Source of the DNA: Ignavibacteriales bacterium
GTDB taxonomy: Bacteria > Bacteroidota > Ignavibacteria > Ignavibacteriales > Ignavibacteriaceae
DNA length: 64,000 bases
NCBI GenBank assembly: GCA_016709765.1
Contig: JADJMD010000013.1
Coordinates: 1,240,001-1,304,000, forward strand
Direction: 5' to 3'
A program made the position numbers and the translations under genes. Shown here piece after piece: positions 55,228-64,000 of this stretch. The notes beneath the pieces were generated by a model. The model saw only the letters and a list, made by a program, of their open reading frames with translations. It did no database searches and had not been told where the DNA came from. Each line of letters opens with the position of its first letter. Within the stretch, counting starts at the first letter, position 1.

Positions 55228-55284
55228 GTCATCACGAGCGAAGCGAAGTGATCTAACGGATGGCTTCACTTCGTTCGCAATGAC
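55228..55284. repeat. Palindromic MITE-like repeat between convergent genes
   Basis: The left arm starts GTCATCACGAGCGAAGCGAA and the right arm ends CTTCGTTCGCAATGAC, its near-complement, with a short centre (TCTAACGGA). This form, a GTCATxxCGAxCGAA motif facing its complement, is a common dispersed repeat in many bacterial genomes. It fills the gap between the S9 peptidase and POT genes and may serve as a bidirectional terminator. Confidence 0.75.
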
Positions 55285-55289
55285 TTTTA

Positions 55290-56645
55290 CTATCTCGCCA
55301 ACTGCCTATCCTTTTTATTATAGTACCACTTGTAAACAATCAAAGCAAAAGCTGATACTATACCGATTGTTGCAAAGTAATACCAGATTGTGTGTGCATT
55401 ACTATAGTAAGCTAATCTCTCAACATCTGTAATACCTACAGGTAAAGTTTTTGGATCAGGACAATATTTTTCTAACAAGAAACCGGACATAACACCACCC
55501 GCAATGTAAGAAACAAATGAATGCAAATGACTGAAACCCAGGTAAACTCCTTCTTCACCTTTTGGTGCTTGTAAAGAAAAATATTCTAAAAATCTTGGTG
55601 AGATAAAACATTCTGCTAATCCTTGTAAACTAATTCCAACTATCATCATTATCGTAAACGGATGAAACAGTATTCCAAAGATCGGTGTTTCATTACCAAC
55701 AATGCTTTGCAGCCACGGACCAAGAGACATTGAGAATGCTGAAAGAGGCATTAGGAATAATCCTACTAACATTGAATTAACCGCCGTACGTTTCTTCATC
55801 ATTTGAGTAACAATTAGAACGAATACCACAACAATAAATGGATTAACATTTGCGATCCATTCGGGATTTGCTTCTTGGCCAACAATTCTGAGAACAAACT
55901 TTGGCATTGTTTGATATAACTGAGCCTGAATTAACCAAAATCCGGAAATAATAAGAGTTAAAGTAATTAATCTTGTATTAGTTAAGATTTTAATTAAGCC
56001 ATTAAAAATATCTTTAAAAGATTTTCGTTCGGTTTTAAGTTCAAGATTTCTAAAAAGAAAAATTGCAATTATTAATGCTAAAAATGATACTCCCGCAGAA
56101 AAGAAATTAATGTACTCTAAACCCACTCCTTTTCTTATCCATGGAACAACAGTTTTCCCGCTGAATGCACCTATGTTAACCATCCAGTAAAATATCGAGA
56201 AGGCTCTTGCACGATTTAATTCATCAGAAGTTTTTGCGACTGTTCCGGTAATTAATGGTTTAATGAAAGAAGCGCCGATCATTAAAACGATCAGAAAAAA
56301 AATTACTGCTATTTTAGAATGTGTTACTCCAAGAAAAAAATATCCAATTGATAATAATCCAAAAGCAAGAATTAAACCGTTTTTAAAACCAATTCTATCA
56401 CTAATGGCTCCAGAGAATGGAGGAAGAAAGTAAAGAAATCCGGCAAATAGTCCGGCAATAGTATTACCCCAAACGTCATCAAATCCAACTAAATCAGTTA
56501 GGTAAACTGTTAAAAGAATAAAAAATCCATAGTAAGCTGCGCGCTCACATAGCTCCATTAAGTTTGCAAGCCAAAAATCTTTTGGAAATTTCCAGCCGAG
56601 CTTTTGTGTGGTTGTATTTTCGCCACTTATCTCTTGATTACTCAC
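55290..56645 (-). CDS. POT/MFS oligopeptide transporter-like protein
   Basis: This 451-residue integral membrane protein has about 12 helices and the POT-type N-terminal motif ELCERAAYYGFFILL (PTR2 signature ExxERxxYY). It also has SDRIGFKNGLIL (MFS motif A variant) and a conserved central GASFIKPLITGTVAKTSDE, as in POT H-bonded helix 4/5 areas. POT carriers bring in di- and tripeptides with protons; the substrate here may be different as this branch is distant. It starts at a GTG (56645) with CGAGGT upstream. The S9 peptidase next door could supply peptides. Confidence 0.82.
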   Translation of the reverse strand: MSNQEISGENTTTQKLGWKFPKDFWLANLMELCERAAYYGFFILLTVYLTDLVGFDDVWGNTIAGLFAGFLYFLPPFSGAISDRIGFKNGLILAFGLLSIGYFFLGVTHSKIAVIFFLIVLMIGASFIKPLITGTVAKTSDELNRARAFSIFYWMVNIGAFSGKTVVPWIRKGVGLEYINFFSAGVSFLALIIAIFLFRNLELKTERKSFKDIFNGLIKILTNTRLITLTLIISGFWLIQAQLYQTMPKFVLRIVGQEANPEWIANVNPFIVVVFVLIVTQMMKKRTAVNSMLVGLFLMPLSAFSMSLGPWLQSIVGNETPIFGILFHPFTIMMIVGISLQGLAECFISPRFLEYFSLQAPKGEEGVYLGFSHLHSFVSYIAGGVMSGFLLEKYCPDPKTLPVGITDVERLAYYSNAHTIWYYFATIGIVSAFALIVYKWYYNKKDRQLAR

Positions 56646-56705
56646 AAATTACCTCGATATTTTTTGGATATTTTATTTGTAAGATATGAAAAAAATCGAT
56701 GAAGG

Positions 56706-57257
56706 TTACTTTTCTTTTTTGATAAATTTCATTGCACCGGAGTTAATACAATATCGCTTCCCGGTGGGAGGTGGTCCATCATCAAAAATGTGCCCAAGAT
56801 GTCCGCCGCATTTTGCGCACAGAACTTCTGTTCTTATCATACCAAAACTTTTATCATCTTTGTAAATAATTCTATTATCATCAATTGCTTCAAAATAACT
56901 TGGCCAGCCACAACCGGATTCAAACTTTGCATTTGATTCAAAAAGCTCAGTGAGGCAAGCGGCACAAATGTAAGTCCCTATTTCGTGATTGTCCCAATAT
57001 TTCCCGGTGAAAGCTCTTTCAGTGCCTTTTTCACGAAGAATTCTATATTCTTCAGGTGTAAGTTCTTTTTTCCATTCTTCATCTGTTTTGATGATTTTTC
57101 CACTCATTTGCGTTCCTTGTTTTTTTATTGAATCTGATACAAAAATATTCTGGGAGTTATTAACAGTTTTTTTAGTACTAAAAGAAATATTCCAAACTAA
57201 AAACCCTGCAATAAAAATAACAGCAAGCAAAATAATTTTAATCATTTTGTTCTCCAT
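56706..57257 (-). CDS. msrB: Peptide-methionine (R)-S-oxide reductase, exported form
   Basis: This 183-residue protein has an N-terminal membrane/signal segment (KIILLAVIFIAGFLVW) and an MsrB domain from about residue 58. Zinc ligands are C98, C101, C147 and C150, the resolving candidate is C116 in SGCGWPSYF, and catalytic C170 lies in GKRYCINSGA. It reduces the R form of methionine sulfoxide outside the cytoplasm and complements the MsrA lipoprotein at 27142-27807. ATG 57257 is given; the ATG at 57245 has GGAG 6 nt before it and could be the real start. Confidence 0.92.
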   Translation of the reverse strand: MENKMIKIILLAVIFIAGFLVWNISFSTKKTVNNSQNIFVSDSIKKQGTQMSGKIIKTDEEWKKELTPEEYRILREKGTERAFTGKYWDNHEIGTYICAACLTELFESNAKFESGCGWPSYFEAIDDNRIIYKDDKSFGMIRTEVLCAKCGGHLGHIFDDGPPPTGKRYCINSGAMKFIKKEK

Positions 57258-57293
57258 TTCAATTATTCAAATCTTTGCAACTATAATGGGTAA

Positions 57294-58613
57294 TTAATCT
57301 TTTCTTTTCAATGCACGAATAGATGGAGGTGTTAAGTAGGTGACGGCCGCCATTCTTCCAATAACAAAAGCTATTGTTGCTGCAACTGCACCAACCAATG
57401 AAAAGAATTTTATACAAACAGCAACCACAATAATAATTCCTATAAATTCAATCGCGGTTCCATAAGTAATTTGCTTTGTTTCATTTGCTTTTACCAAAAC
57501 CGCTCTCTGAAAACTTATTAGAACTGTAAACGCAGGAAAGAAGGACATTATCATCAGCGGAAGTCTTGCAAAATCAGTTAATGAATTTGACAAACCAGAA
57601 ATATCTCTAAACCAGATTTCAGCAAGCGGAGTAAATGCTATTAATATCAAAGCGCCGGCGACAAACATAGCAAGTTTAACTGCAAACTTTTTCAACTGAT
57701 TAAATCCGCTCATATCATCTCCGATTAAAGCAACAACAACTTCTTGAAATGATAAGCCCAATCCTCTAAAAACAAAAACAAATGAAGTTACAACAGGCAT
57801 TACTGCAAATGATTCTAAGGGCATTCTGCTTTGCCCAATAAAAAAAGTAACAAATGGTTGTATACCAAGTGTAAGTAAGGATGTAAGTGCGAGCGGATAA
57901 TAAAATTTTATAATTTCTTTTATTGTTAGTTTGCTTTGTGACTCATTCTCTTGTGATTTTAAAATTATGAGAAATTTTCTAACCATAAGTTTACTCGCAA
58001 TAGCTTCGCAAATTACTGCTGTAGATAAAGCACTTGCGCCAACTACAACTCCCGGAACATCTGTAAATTTGTATAAGATGAATGCAGTTATTGACATTGA
58101 AACTAATCTAATAACTGTTCCGTAGGCAACTAATCGTGTTAAATTGTTACGAATTAAAATTCCCTGATAAAATCTTCTGTATCCAATCGCACCAGGCCAA
58201 GGAACTAAAATCATAACGGCAAGATGTGTTAGATATGAAACATTACGCGGCAGACCAATTAAACCTTCAGTAATGAAATAAAAAATTGGGGGTAAAATAA
58301 AAACAATCATTGCTGCAGTAAGCGATAGGCTTAATATGTAATTAAATTTCCTTAATTGCTTAAATGATTGATAATCTTTTACAAGTGCTGTTGATGCACT
58401 CATCATCATAATTACAGGTGCTTCAATAATTAGTGCGAGTGAAAAAGCAATTCCGTATGCGGCAAGATTGAATTTTGGTTCGGATAACCTTGCAATTAAT
58501 GCTGAAAGATAAGGCCCTTCAAGAGACATCATTAACCATGTTGCGGCTAATGGAATCCAGAATGCAAAGATTGATTTTTGTGTAAGTGGATGTTTTGTGT
58601 TCAAATCATTCAA
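57294..58613 (-). CDS. MATE-like (MOP superfamily) membrane protein
   Basis: This protein of about 439 residues has 12 hydrophobic segments and a two-fold pattern. The first half begins FWIPLAATWLMMSLEGPYLS and the second begins FYYPLALTSLLTLGIQPFVT, each with the aligned P-L-A start of a MOP-fold half. MATE/MOP members move drugs, lipids or other small molecules. This branch is distant from NorM, so substrate and direction are unknown. The start is doubtful: TTG at 58613 or 58604, with no ATG before the first helix and no clear ribosome site. It is upstream of msrB at 36 bp and may share its transcript. Confidence 0.75.
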   Translation of the reverse strand: MNDLNTKHPLTQKSIFAFWIPLAATWLMMSLEGPYLSALIARLSEPKFNLAAYGIAFSLALIIEAPVIMMMSASTALVKDYQSFKQLRKFNYILSLSLTAAMIVFILPPIFYFITEGLIGLPRNVSYLTHLAVMILVPWPGAIGYRRFYQGILIRNNLTRLVAYGTVIRLVSMSITAFILYKFTDVPGVVVGASALSTAVICEAIASKLMVRKFLIILKSQENESQSKLTIKEIIKFYYPLALTSLLTLGIQPFVTFFIGQSRMPLESFAVMPVVTSFVFVFRGLGLSFQEVVVALIGDDMSGFNQLKKFAVKLAMFVAGALILIAFTPLAEIWFRDISGLSNSLTDFARLPLMIMSFFPAFTVLISFQRAVLVKANETKQITYGTAIEFIGIIIVVAVCIKFFSLVGAVAATIAFVIGRMAAVTYLTPPSIRALKRKD

Positions 58614-58647
58614 TTAAATATTGTGCTCAAACTTAAATATTATTTAG

Positions 58648-58657
58648 CTAACGTTAG
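58648..58657. promoter_or_regulatory. 10-bp palindrome in a divergent intergenic region
   Basis: CTAACGTTAG is a perfect palindrome at 58648-58657, in the 100-bp gap between the MATE-like gene (minus) and the DUF3365 gene (plus). Its position is right for an operator shared by both, but no regulator gene is near. Confidence 0.25.
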
Positions 58658-58713
58658 ATATTTATTGTTAAATTAATATTGGGAATTGATATTTTTATTT
58701 ACAGGAGAGTATT

Positions 58714-59295
58714 ATGAAAAAGATCATTTCACTATCAGTTTTACTTTTCATTTTTTGCATAAGTTGTGCAGAAAAGCCCAAGTCACAACTTACCGAAAAT
58801 ATAAAATCAGGTTTAAGACAAGACGCAAAAGAGTTTATGGGATCTCTAAAAGAAATTCTTGTTAAAGAGATGCAAACTAACGGAGCAGTCGCTGCAGTTT
58901 CTGTTTGCTCGGATACAGCACAAATCTTAACTAATAAATACGGTGTAAATAAAGGAATTTATATTAAACGTGTATCTTTTAAGAACAGAAACATAAACAA
59001 TGTACCAAATAAAATTGAAGCTGAAGCTTTGAAAATATTTGAGGAGCTTAAATTAAAAGGTGAACTGAAAGAATCAACTGAATACTTTAGTACAATTGAA
59101 AATGATGGAGTAACAGACGTTATATATTTAAAACCAATATTAGTACAGGCACCTTGTTTAAGTTGCCACGGTGCTGATGATCAAATAGGTACAGAGGTTA
59201 AAGGAGTTCTACACAAAAAATATCCCAATGATAAAGCTACGGGTTACCAGTTGGATGACCTTCGCGGTGCTGTCTCGATCCAGAAAACTTTATAA
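58714..59295 (+). CDS. DUF3365 haem lipoprotein
   Basis: This 193-residue protein has a lipobox (LFIFCISC, C18). The DUF3365 fold shows VAAVSVCSDTAQILTNKYGV, GIYIKRVSFKNRN and KPILVQAPCLSCHG with CxxCH at C148, C151 and H152. It ends with LDDLRGAVSIQKT. DUF3365/Tll0287-like domains bind c-type haem and act as redox or sensor modules. CAGGAG precedes the ATG. The acyl-CoA synthetase gene begins 13 bp downstream, so the two are co-transcribed. Confidence 0.87.
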   Translation: MKKIISLSVLLFIFCISCAEKPKSQLTENIKSGLRQDAKEFMGSLKEILVKEMQTNGAVAAVSVCSDTAQILTNKYGVNKGIYIKRVSFKNRNINNVPNKIEAEALKIFEELKLKGELKESTEYFSTIENDGVTDVIYLKPILVQAPCLSCHGADDQIGTEVKGVLHKKYPNDKATGYQLDDLRGAVSIQKTL

Positions 59296-59308
59296 AAGAG
59301 AGAATACA

Positions 59309-61015
59309 ATGGTTAAAGAATATCCTCGTTATGTTGTTCCAACTATAACTTCAATTCAAGATATGCTTTTAAGGTCTGCAAAAGTTTATGGAGATAAACT
59401 GGCTCTTGAGGATCTTACAAACAATCCTATTTCCAACGTTACATATAAGCAACTTTACGGCTACGTAATTCGATTTGGCAAATCATTGCTTGATATTGGA
59501 ATTAAAGAAAGAGATCACGTAGCCGTAATAAGCGATAACCGTGTACAATGGTCTCTTACATATTTTACAACAATGTGTTTTAATTTGGTTATTGTCCCCA
59601 TTGATAAGAATTTAAATCAGAATGAAGTACTAAATATCATACATGAATCAGAGGCTATAGCAATAGTTTTTTCTGATAATTTTGAACCGTTGATAAAAGA
59701 GAAAAGAGATTCGCTTTTAAATCTCAAGTATTATATCAATATGGATTCAAAAGAACATATTGATGGAATTCTTTCAATGACCAAAATGATTGAAAAACAT
59801 TCTGCATCAATTGATCGACTACCATCCATAAATCCCGACGTAATGGCAGAAATTATTTTTACATCCGGTTCACTTGGAAGAGCAAAAGGAGTTATGCTTA
59901 CTCAAAAGAATATTGCATCAAATCTGATGGCGATGACAAGTATGATAAAAATTACACCCGATGACAGATTTCTTTCCGTACTTCCAATTCATCATAAATA
60001 TGAATGTACTTGCGGGTTGCTTTGTCCTTTATATGCTGGCGGGTCAGCTCATTATGCTCGATCATTAAAAACGGTTGTTGATGATCTCCAAAAAGTCAAA
60101 GCAACAATGCTGCTTGGAGTTCCTCTTCTCTATGATAAAATGTTTAAGAAAATCTATAAAGGGATTCAGGAAGACAAATTAAAATCTAAAATTGTTCCAC
60201 CGCTGATTTCTCTTACAAATATTTTTCAGACTGTTGGATGGAAAAACTCAAAGAAATTAATATTTAAAGAATTACATCGTAAGTTTGGTGGACATATTAG
60301 GCTATTTATTGCGGGCGGTGCTGCACCTGATCCAAAAGTAGCAAAAGGTTTGCGCGAACTAGGTTTCAATTTTGTTCAAGGGTACGGATTAACTGAAACA
60401 TCACCAATCGTTGCACTAAATCGATTATACAGTTTTAAGGATAACGCTGCGGGCCTGCCATTGCCAGGTTTAGAAATTAAAATTAATGATCCAAATGAAA
60501 ATGGGATTGGAGAAATCTACATAAAGGGTGAAAGTGTAATGCTTGGCTATTACAAAAATCCAAAACTTACCGATGAAGCTTTTGATGACGGCTGGTTTAA
60601 GACCGGAGATATTGGTTACTTTGATTCAGATGGATTCTTGCACATAAACGGAAGACAGAAAAATGTAATTATTTCTAAAAGTGGAGAAAATGTTTTTCCT
60701 GAAGAGATCGAAGATATTTTAAACAGAAATCCATTTGTTCAGGAGTGTATGGTTTACGGCGAAGAAGATGAAAAGCATACGGAAATTATTGCAGTGCAAA
60801 TTGTAACCGATGCTGAGGCGTTTATCGAATACTCAGAAAAAAATAAAGTTAAAATCACTCCGGAATTGGTAAATGAAATAATATCAGAAGCAGTAAAAGA
60901 AACCAATAAGAAATTGCCAGTAGTTAAGCAGATAAGAAAATTTTATCTGAGAGATAGTGAATTTGAAAAAACCACAACACAAAAAATTAAAAGGCACCTT
61001 GTAAAACAACATTAA
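59309..61015 (+). CDS. AMP-forming long-chain acyl-CoA synthetase-like protein
   Basis: This protein of about 568 residues has all ANL-superfamily motifs: A3 FTSGSLGRAKGVMLTQ (AMP-binding loop), A5 GYGLTETSPIVAL, A7 WFKTGDIGYFDSDGFLHING, A8 RQKNVIISKSGENVFPEEIE and the near-terminal Lys in TTQKIKRH. It activates fatty acids to acyl-AMP and then acyl-CoA. ATG 59309 is chosen (GAGAGAATACA before it); the frame is open to 59228 inside the previous gene. The M16 protease gene follows after 30 bp. Confidence 0.9.
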   Translation: MVKEYPRYVVPTITSIQDMLLRSAKVYGDKLALEDLTNNPISNVTYKQLYGYVIRFGKSLLDIGIKERDHVAVISDNRVQWSLTYFTTMCFNLVIVPIDKNLNQNEVLNIIHESEAIAIVFSDNFEPLIKEKRDSLLNLKYYINMDSKEHIDGILSMTKMIEKHSASIDRLPSINPDVMAEIIFTSGSLGRAKGVMLTQKNIASNLMAMTSMIKITPDDRFLSVLPIHHKYECTCGLLCPLYAGGSAHYARSLKTVVDDLQKVKATMLLGVPLLYDKMFKKIYKGIQEDKLKSKIVPPLISLTNIFQTVGWKNSKKLIFKELHRKFGGHIRLFIAGGAAPDPKVAKGLRELGFNFVQGYGLTETSPIVALNRLYSFKDNAAGLPLPGLEIKINDPNENGIGEIYIKGESVMLGYYKNPKLTDEAFDDGWFKTGDIGYFDSDGFLHINGRQKNVIISKSGENVFPEEIEDILNRNPFVQECMVYGEEDEKHTEIIAVQIVTDAEAFIEYSEKNKVKITPELVNEIISEAVKETNKKLPVVKQIRKFYLRDSEFEKTTTQKIKRHLVKQH

Positions 61016-61045
61016 TAAATATTTATCACATTTTGGGAGGGCAGA

Positions 61046-63838
61046 ATGAAAAGGCTATTAGCATTTTTCAGTTGTATCTTTTTAATCAACATTTCCTTTA
61101 ACTACGGACAAAATCAAAACTTACCGCAGGATAAAAATGTAATTATTGGAAAGCTTGAAAATGGTATGAAGTATTATATCAAGCAAAACAAAAAACCTGA
61201 GAAACGTGCTGAGCTATATCTTTTAGTTAACGCTGGATCTGTTCTGGAAAATGACAATCAATTAGGGTTAGCACATTTTGTTGAACATATGGCTTTTAAT
61301 GGAACAAAAAATTTCAAGAAGAATGAATTAGTAAACTATCTTGAATCAATTGGGATTAAGTTTGGTCCGGAATTGAATGCTTACACTAGTTTTGATCAAA
61401 CTGTTTATATGTTAACTGTTCCAACTGATAGCAGTGAAATATTATCGAAAGGGTTTTTGGTTTTAGAAGACTGGGCCCACAATTTAAGTTTTGATCCTAC
61501 TGAAATTGATAAAGAACGTGGGGTAATAGTTGAAGAGTGGAGATTAGGGCGTGGCGCACAAATGCGCATGCTAGATAAACAACTACCAATTTTATTCAAG
61601 GATTCTAGATATGCCGAAAGACTGCCTATTGGTAAAAAAGAAATTATTGAATCTTTTAATCACCAAACATTAATTGACTTTTATAAAGACTGGTATCGAC
61701 CTGATCTAATGGCAATTGCTGCTGTTGGTGATTTTGATGTTAAAGAAATTGAAGGATACATTAAATCGCATTTTGAAAATATAACTTACCTAGAAAAAAT
61801 TAGAGAAAGAGAAATCTTTCCTGTTCCCCAACACAATAAAACTTACTTTGCAATAGCTTCAGATAAAGAAGCTATTTATTCAATAATCAACATTTATTTT
61901 AAACACAAAGCACAACAAATTAAAACTATTGAAGAATATAGAAATGCAATCACAAACCAATTATTTTATATGATGTTAAATGACAGATTATCCGAACTAA
62001 CAAACTTGGCTGATCCTCCATTCAATTTTAGTAATTCCGGTGAAAACAGGTTTGTTAAAGGAGTTGATATAAGCGCACTTGCTGCAATGGTAAATGAAGG
62101 CGGTATTCTGAGGGGATTTGAAGCTTTATTAACTGAGACTGAAAGAGTAAGGCAGCATGGTTTTACAGCTACAGAATTTGAAAGAACCAAAGCAAATAGA
62201 TTGAGAATGCTTGAGAAAAGATTGGATGAAAAAGACAAAACTGAATCAAGAGCTATAATGCAGGATTTTGTACAGAATTTTATATATGATAACCCAGTAC
62301 TTGGGATTGAAAATGTTTACGACCTTAATAAAAAACTGATTCCTCAAATATCTTTAGAGGATGTTAATAAAGTTGCATCAGATCTTATAAAAGAAGAGAA
62401 TAGAGTTGTAATGGTTACTTTACCTGAAAAAGAAGGAACTATTATTCCAACCGAAGCAGAGTTAAATCAAATAATAGATAATGTATCTAAAAAGAAAATC
62501 GAATCTTATGTTGATGCAGTTAAAACGCAACCATTGATTGAAAGCTTACCAAAATTTTCTCCAATTGTAGAAACGAAACTAATTGAAAAATTAGGAGTTA
62601 CGCAGTGGAGGCTAGCCAATGGTGTAAAAGTTGTTATTAAACCTACAGACTTTAAAAATGATGAGATTCTCTTCACAGCGTTTAGCCCAGGTGGGTCATC
62701 TTTAGTTGAAGATGCAGATTTTATGTCAGCTAATTATTCTGCCTCAATTGTTAGTGAATCTGGGTTGGGAAATTTTTCTAAATCGGAGATGGATAAATAT
62801 CTTAAAGGTAAAATCGTTTCTGTTTATCCATATGTTGGATTTTATGATGAGGGCTTAAATGGTGCCACAAGCCCAAAAGATATTGAGACTTTTTTCCAGC
62901 TTATTTATGGATATTTTGTAGAACCTAAAATTGATTCAACAGCTTTTCTTTCATATAAGTCAAAGATAATGGCACAATTAACAAATATGAGTAATGAGCC
63001 CGCTGTTGCTTTCAGAGATACCTTAGAAGTTACTCTCACAAATTATCATTTTAGAAATCGCCCTCTTAAAGTTAAAATGCTTGATGAAATTGATTTGCAA
63101 AAATCTTTTTCAATTTATAAAAACCGGTTTGCAGATGCAGGTGATTTTACTTTTGTCTTTGTAGGGAATATAGATTTAGCGTCCTTTAAACCGCTTGTTG
63201 AAACTTACCTGGGCGGTCTGCCTTCCTTGAATAGGACTGAAAAGCAAATTGATTTAAAGTACACAAATATTAAAGGTGAAATAAAGAAGGAAGTACACAA
63301 AGGAATTGAACAAAAAAGTTCTGTGGCAATAGCATACGTTGGTGATGTAAAGTGGAGCAGGAAGAATGAACACACGCTGGAATCACTAATGGATGTTCTT
63401 AATATAAAATTAAGAGAAGCAGTTAGAGAAGATAAAGGTGGAACTTATGGAATAGGGATTTATCATCGTATTTATAGAATTCCTGAAAGTCATTATAGTA
63501 TAAATATTAATTTTGGCTGTTCTCCAGAAAGAGTTGATGAACTTGTTGCAACAGTATATCAAGTACTAGATTCTATAAAAACTTTTGGACCAGATGATGC
63601 GGTTATGATCAAAATTAAGGAAATTCAAAAAAGACAAAGAGAATTAAGTCTGAAAAAAAATAGTTTCTGGAAGGGAATAATTTCTAACTATATTCAATAC
63701 AACGAAAATCCGGTGGAATTACTTAATTATAACAATTGGGTTGATGAAATCACTTCTGAAGATATTAAACAAGCAGCAAGGCAATATTTGAATAAAGATG
63801 TAGCTCAAGTTGTACTATATCCTGAAAAAAAAGAGTAA
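61046..63838 (+). CDS. Exported M16-family zinc metalloprotease (PqqL/pitrilysin-like)
   Basis: This 930-residue protein has a signal peptide (1-21) and the inverted zinc motif H77-F-V-E80-H81 (AHFVEHMAFNGTKNF), with the third ligand Glu in VIVEEWRLGRGAQ (about 157). Four M16 repeats make up the chain, the second half being inactive as usual, with the R-Y motif region REDKGGTYGIGIYHR present. The length fits periplasmic PqqL-type enzymes. GGGAGG precedes the ATG. It likely clears peptides in the periplasm. Confidence 0.92.
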   Translation: MKRLLAFFSCIFLINISFNYGQNQNLPQDKNVIIGKLENGMKYYIKQNKKPEKRAELYLLVNAGSVLENDNQLGLAHFVEHMAFNGTKNFKKNELVNYLESIGIKFGPELNAYTSFDQTVYMLTVPTDSSEILSKGFLVLEDWAHNLSFDPTEIDKERGVIVEEWRLGRGAQMRMLDKQLPILFKDSRYAERLPIGKKEIIESFNHQTLIDFYKDWYRPDLMAIAAVGDFDVKEIEGYIKSHFENITYLEKIREREIFPVPQHNKTYFAIASDKEAIYSIINIYFKHKAQQIKTIEEYRNAITNQLFYMMLNDRLSELTNLADPPFNFSNSGENRFVKGVDISALAAMVNEGGILRGFEALLTETERVRQHGFTATEFERTKANRLRMLEKRLDEKDKTESRAIMQDFVQNFIYDNPVLGIENVYDLNKKLIPQISLEDVNKVASDLIKEENRVVMVTLPEKEGTIIPTEAELNQIIDNVSKKKIESYVDAVKTQPLIESLPKFSPIVETKLIEKLGVTQWRLANGVKVVIKPTDFKNDEILFTAFSPGGSSLVEDADFMSANYSASIVSESGLGNFSKSEMDKYLKGKIVSVYPYVGFYDEGLNGATSPKDIETFFQLIYGYFVEPKIDSTAFLSYKSKIMAQLTNMSNEPAVAFRDTLEVTLTNYHFRNRPLKVKMLDEIDLQKSFSIYKNRFADAGDFTFVFVGNIDLASFKPLVETYLGGLPSLNRTEKQIDLKYTNIKGEIKKEVHKGIEQKSSVAIAYVGDVKWSRKNEHTLESLMDVLNIKLREAVREDKGGTYGIGIYHRIYRIPESHYSININFGCSPERVDELVATVYQVLDSIKTFGPDDAVMIKIKEIQKRQRELSLKKNSFWKGIISNYIQYNENPVELLNYNNWVDEITSEDIKQAARQYLNKDVAQVVLYPEKKE

Positions 63839-63882
63839 TTGGATATTGAGAAATATTTGTAACAATCGGGATTTATAGAATA

Positions 63883-64000
63883 ATGTACACAACAGTCTGT
63901 CCTAATTGCGGAGAAAAATCCGCGCACGATTTAAAAGATTGCCCAAGTTGCGGTTTTGCTAAGGCTGAGATCGTAAACAGGGTTGGGATTATGCAAAGTC
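63883..64000 (+). CDS. Zinc-ribbon protein, cut by the right edge
   Basis: Only 39 codons are seen. They begin MYTTVCPNCGEKSAHDLKDC with a zinc ribbon (C6, C9, C20, C23), then SCGFAKAEIVNRVGI. Such ribbons head many families, so the function cannot be told. It starts 44 bp after the M16 gene. Confidence 0.55.
   Translation, partial: MYTTVCPNCGEKSAHDLKDCPSCGFAKAEIVNRVGIMQS

Noticed and set aside
1..64000. tRNA, rRNA or complete insertion sequence
   Set aside because: I read all gaps on both strands and saw no cloverleaf, no rRNA stretch and no transposase.

Overview
The window is AT-rich bacterial DNA (about two thirds A+T by eye) that looks like a member of the Ignavibacteria (Ignavibacteriota, in the Bacteroidota/Chlorobiota group). 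The main reason is the type IX secretion (T9SS) C-terminal sorting domain with the core NYPNPFNPSTKI, which recurs on several large exported proteins (424-1800, 1966-4959, 39778-41859, 41946-42686). This spelling is typical of that lineage. PorV/PorQ-like, DUF6029, Omp28-like and SusC-like plug/barrel proteins, DUF3667, DUF1684 and DUF4386 fit the same group. The placement is inference from family content. I see no rRNA, tRNA, CRISPR array or intact insertion sequence.

Layout. 1-6712 (minus): exported proteins, namely a left-edge fragment, an octaheme cytochrome c with a T9SS tail, a CotH-kinase/lamin-tail protein with a T9SS tail, and a secreted amidase. 6969-10448 (plus): small cytosolic proteins (VOC, RibD-like reductases, DUF1801, SnoaL-like), including paralogues and a 21-bp in-frame palindromic insertion. 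10449-12078: a gene-poor accessory stretch with nine 21-bp tandem units, an HNH-nuclease remnant, one acidic secreted protein and a strong terminator. 12079-16871 (minus): DUF3667, a zinc phospholipase C/P1-nuclease-like domain joined to a probable beta-barrel, a radical SAM protein, a frameshifted Asp/Glu racemase and a small membrane protein. 17044-24679 (minus): a run of exported hydrolases (two S41 proteases, an alpha/beta hydrolase lipoprotein, a transglutaminase-TPR lipoprotein) with small partners. 24854-25321: a chimeric gene relic, radical SAM start joined to MATE end. 25424-38156: housekeeping and regulatory genes (ParA, an NADP-binding reductase, MsrA, RecQ, a REC-PAS5-histidine kinase, DUF1684, DUF4386, a quinone-reductase-like protein, DNA polymerase II, a YjbR-family protein).

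38235-53068 (plus) is the most distinctive part. A small H-type lectin is followed by a cluster of two Omp28/thioredoxin-like exported proteins (one lipoprotein, one T9SS cargo), a small T9SS cargo, a TlpA-like thioredoxin and a DUF6029 outer-membrane protein. I read this as a cell-surface thiol-disulfide module. After a 331-bp leader comes a three-gene operon of SusC/TonB-type receptor, 1264-residue exported protein and PorV-like barrel, closed by a strong hairpin terminator. 53309-64000 carries an S9 peptidase, a palindromic MITE-like repeat between convergent genes, a POT transporter, MsrB, a MATE-like transporter, a DUF3365 haem lipoprotein, an acyl-CoA synthetase, an M16 protease and the start of a zinc-ribbon protein.

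The overall theme is envelope and surface biology: T9SS cargo, outer-membrane barrels, exported proteases, and exported redox or oxidative-repair enzymes. Several start codons are GTG or TTG, and starts were chosen by the position of AGGAG-like sites and signal peptides.
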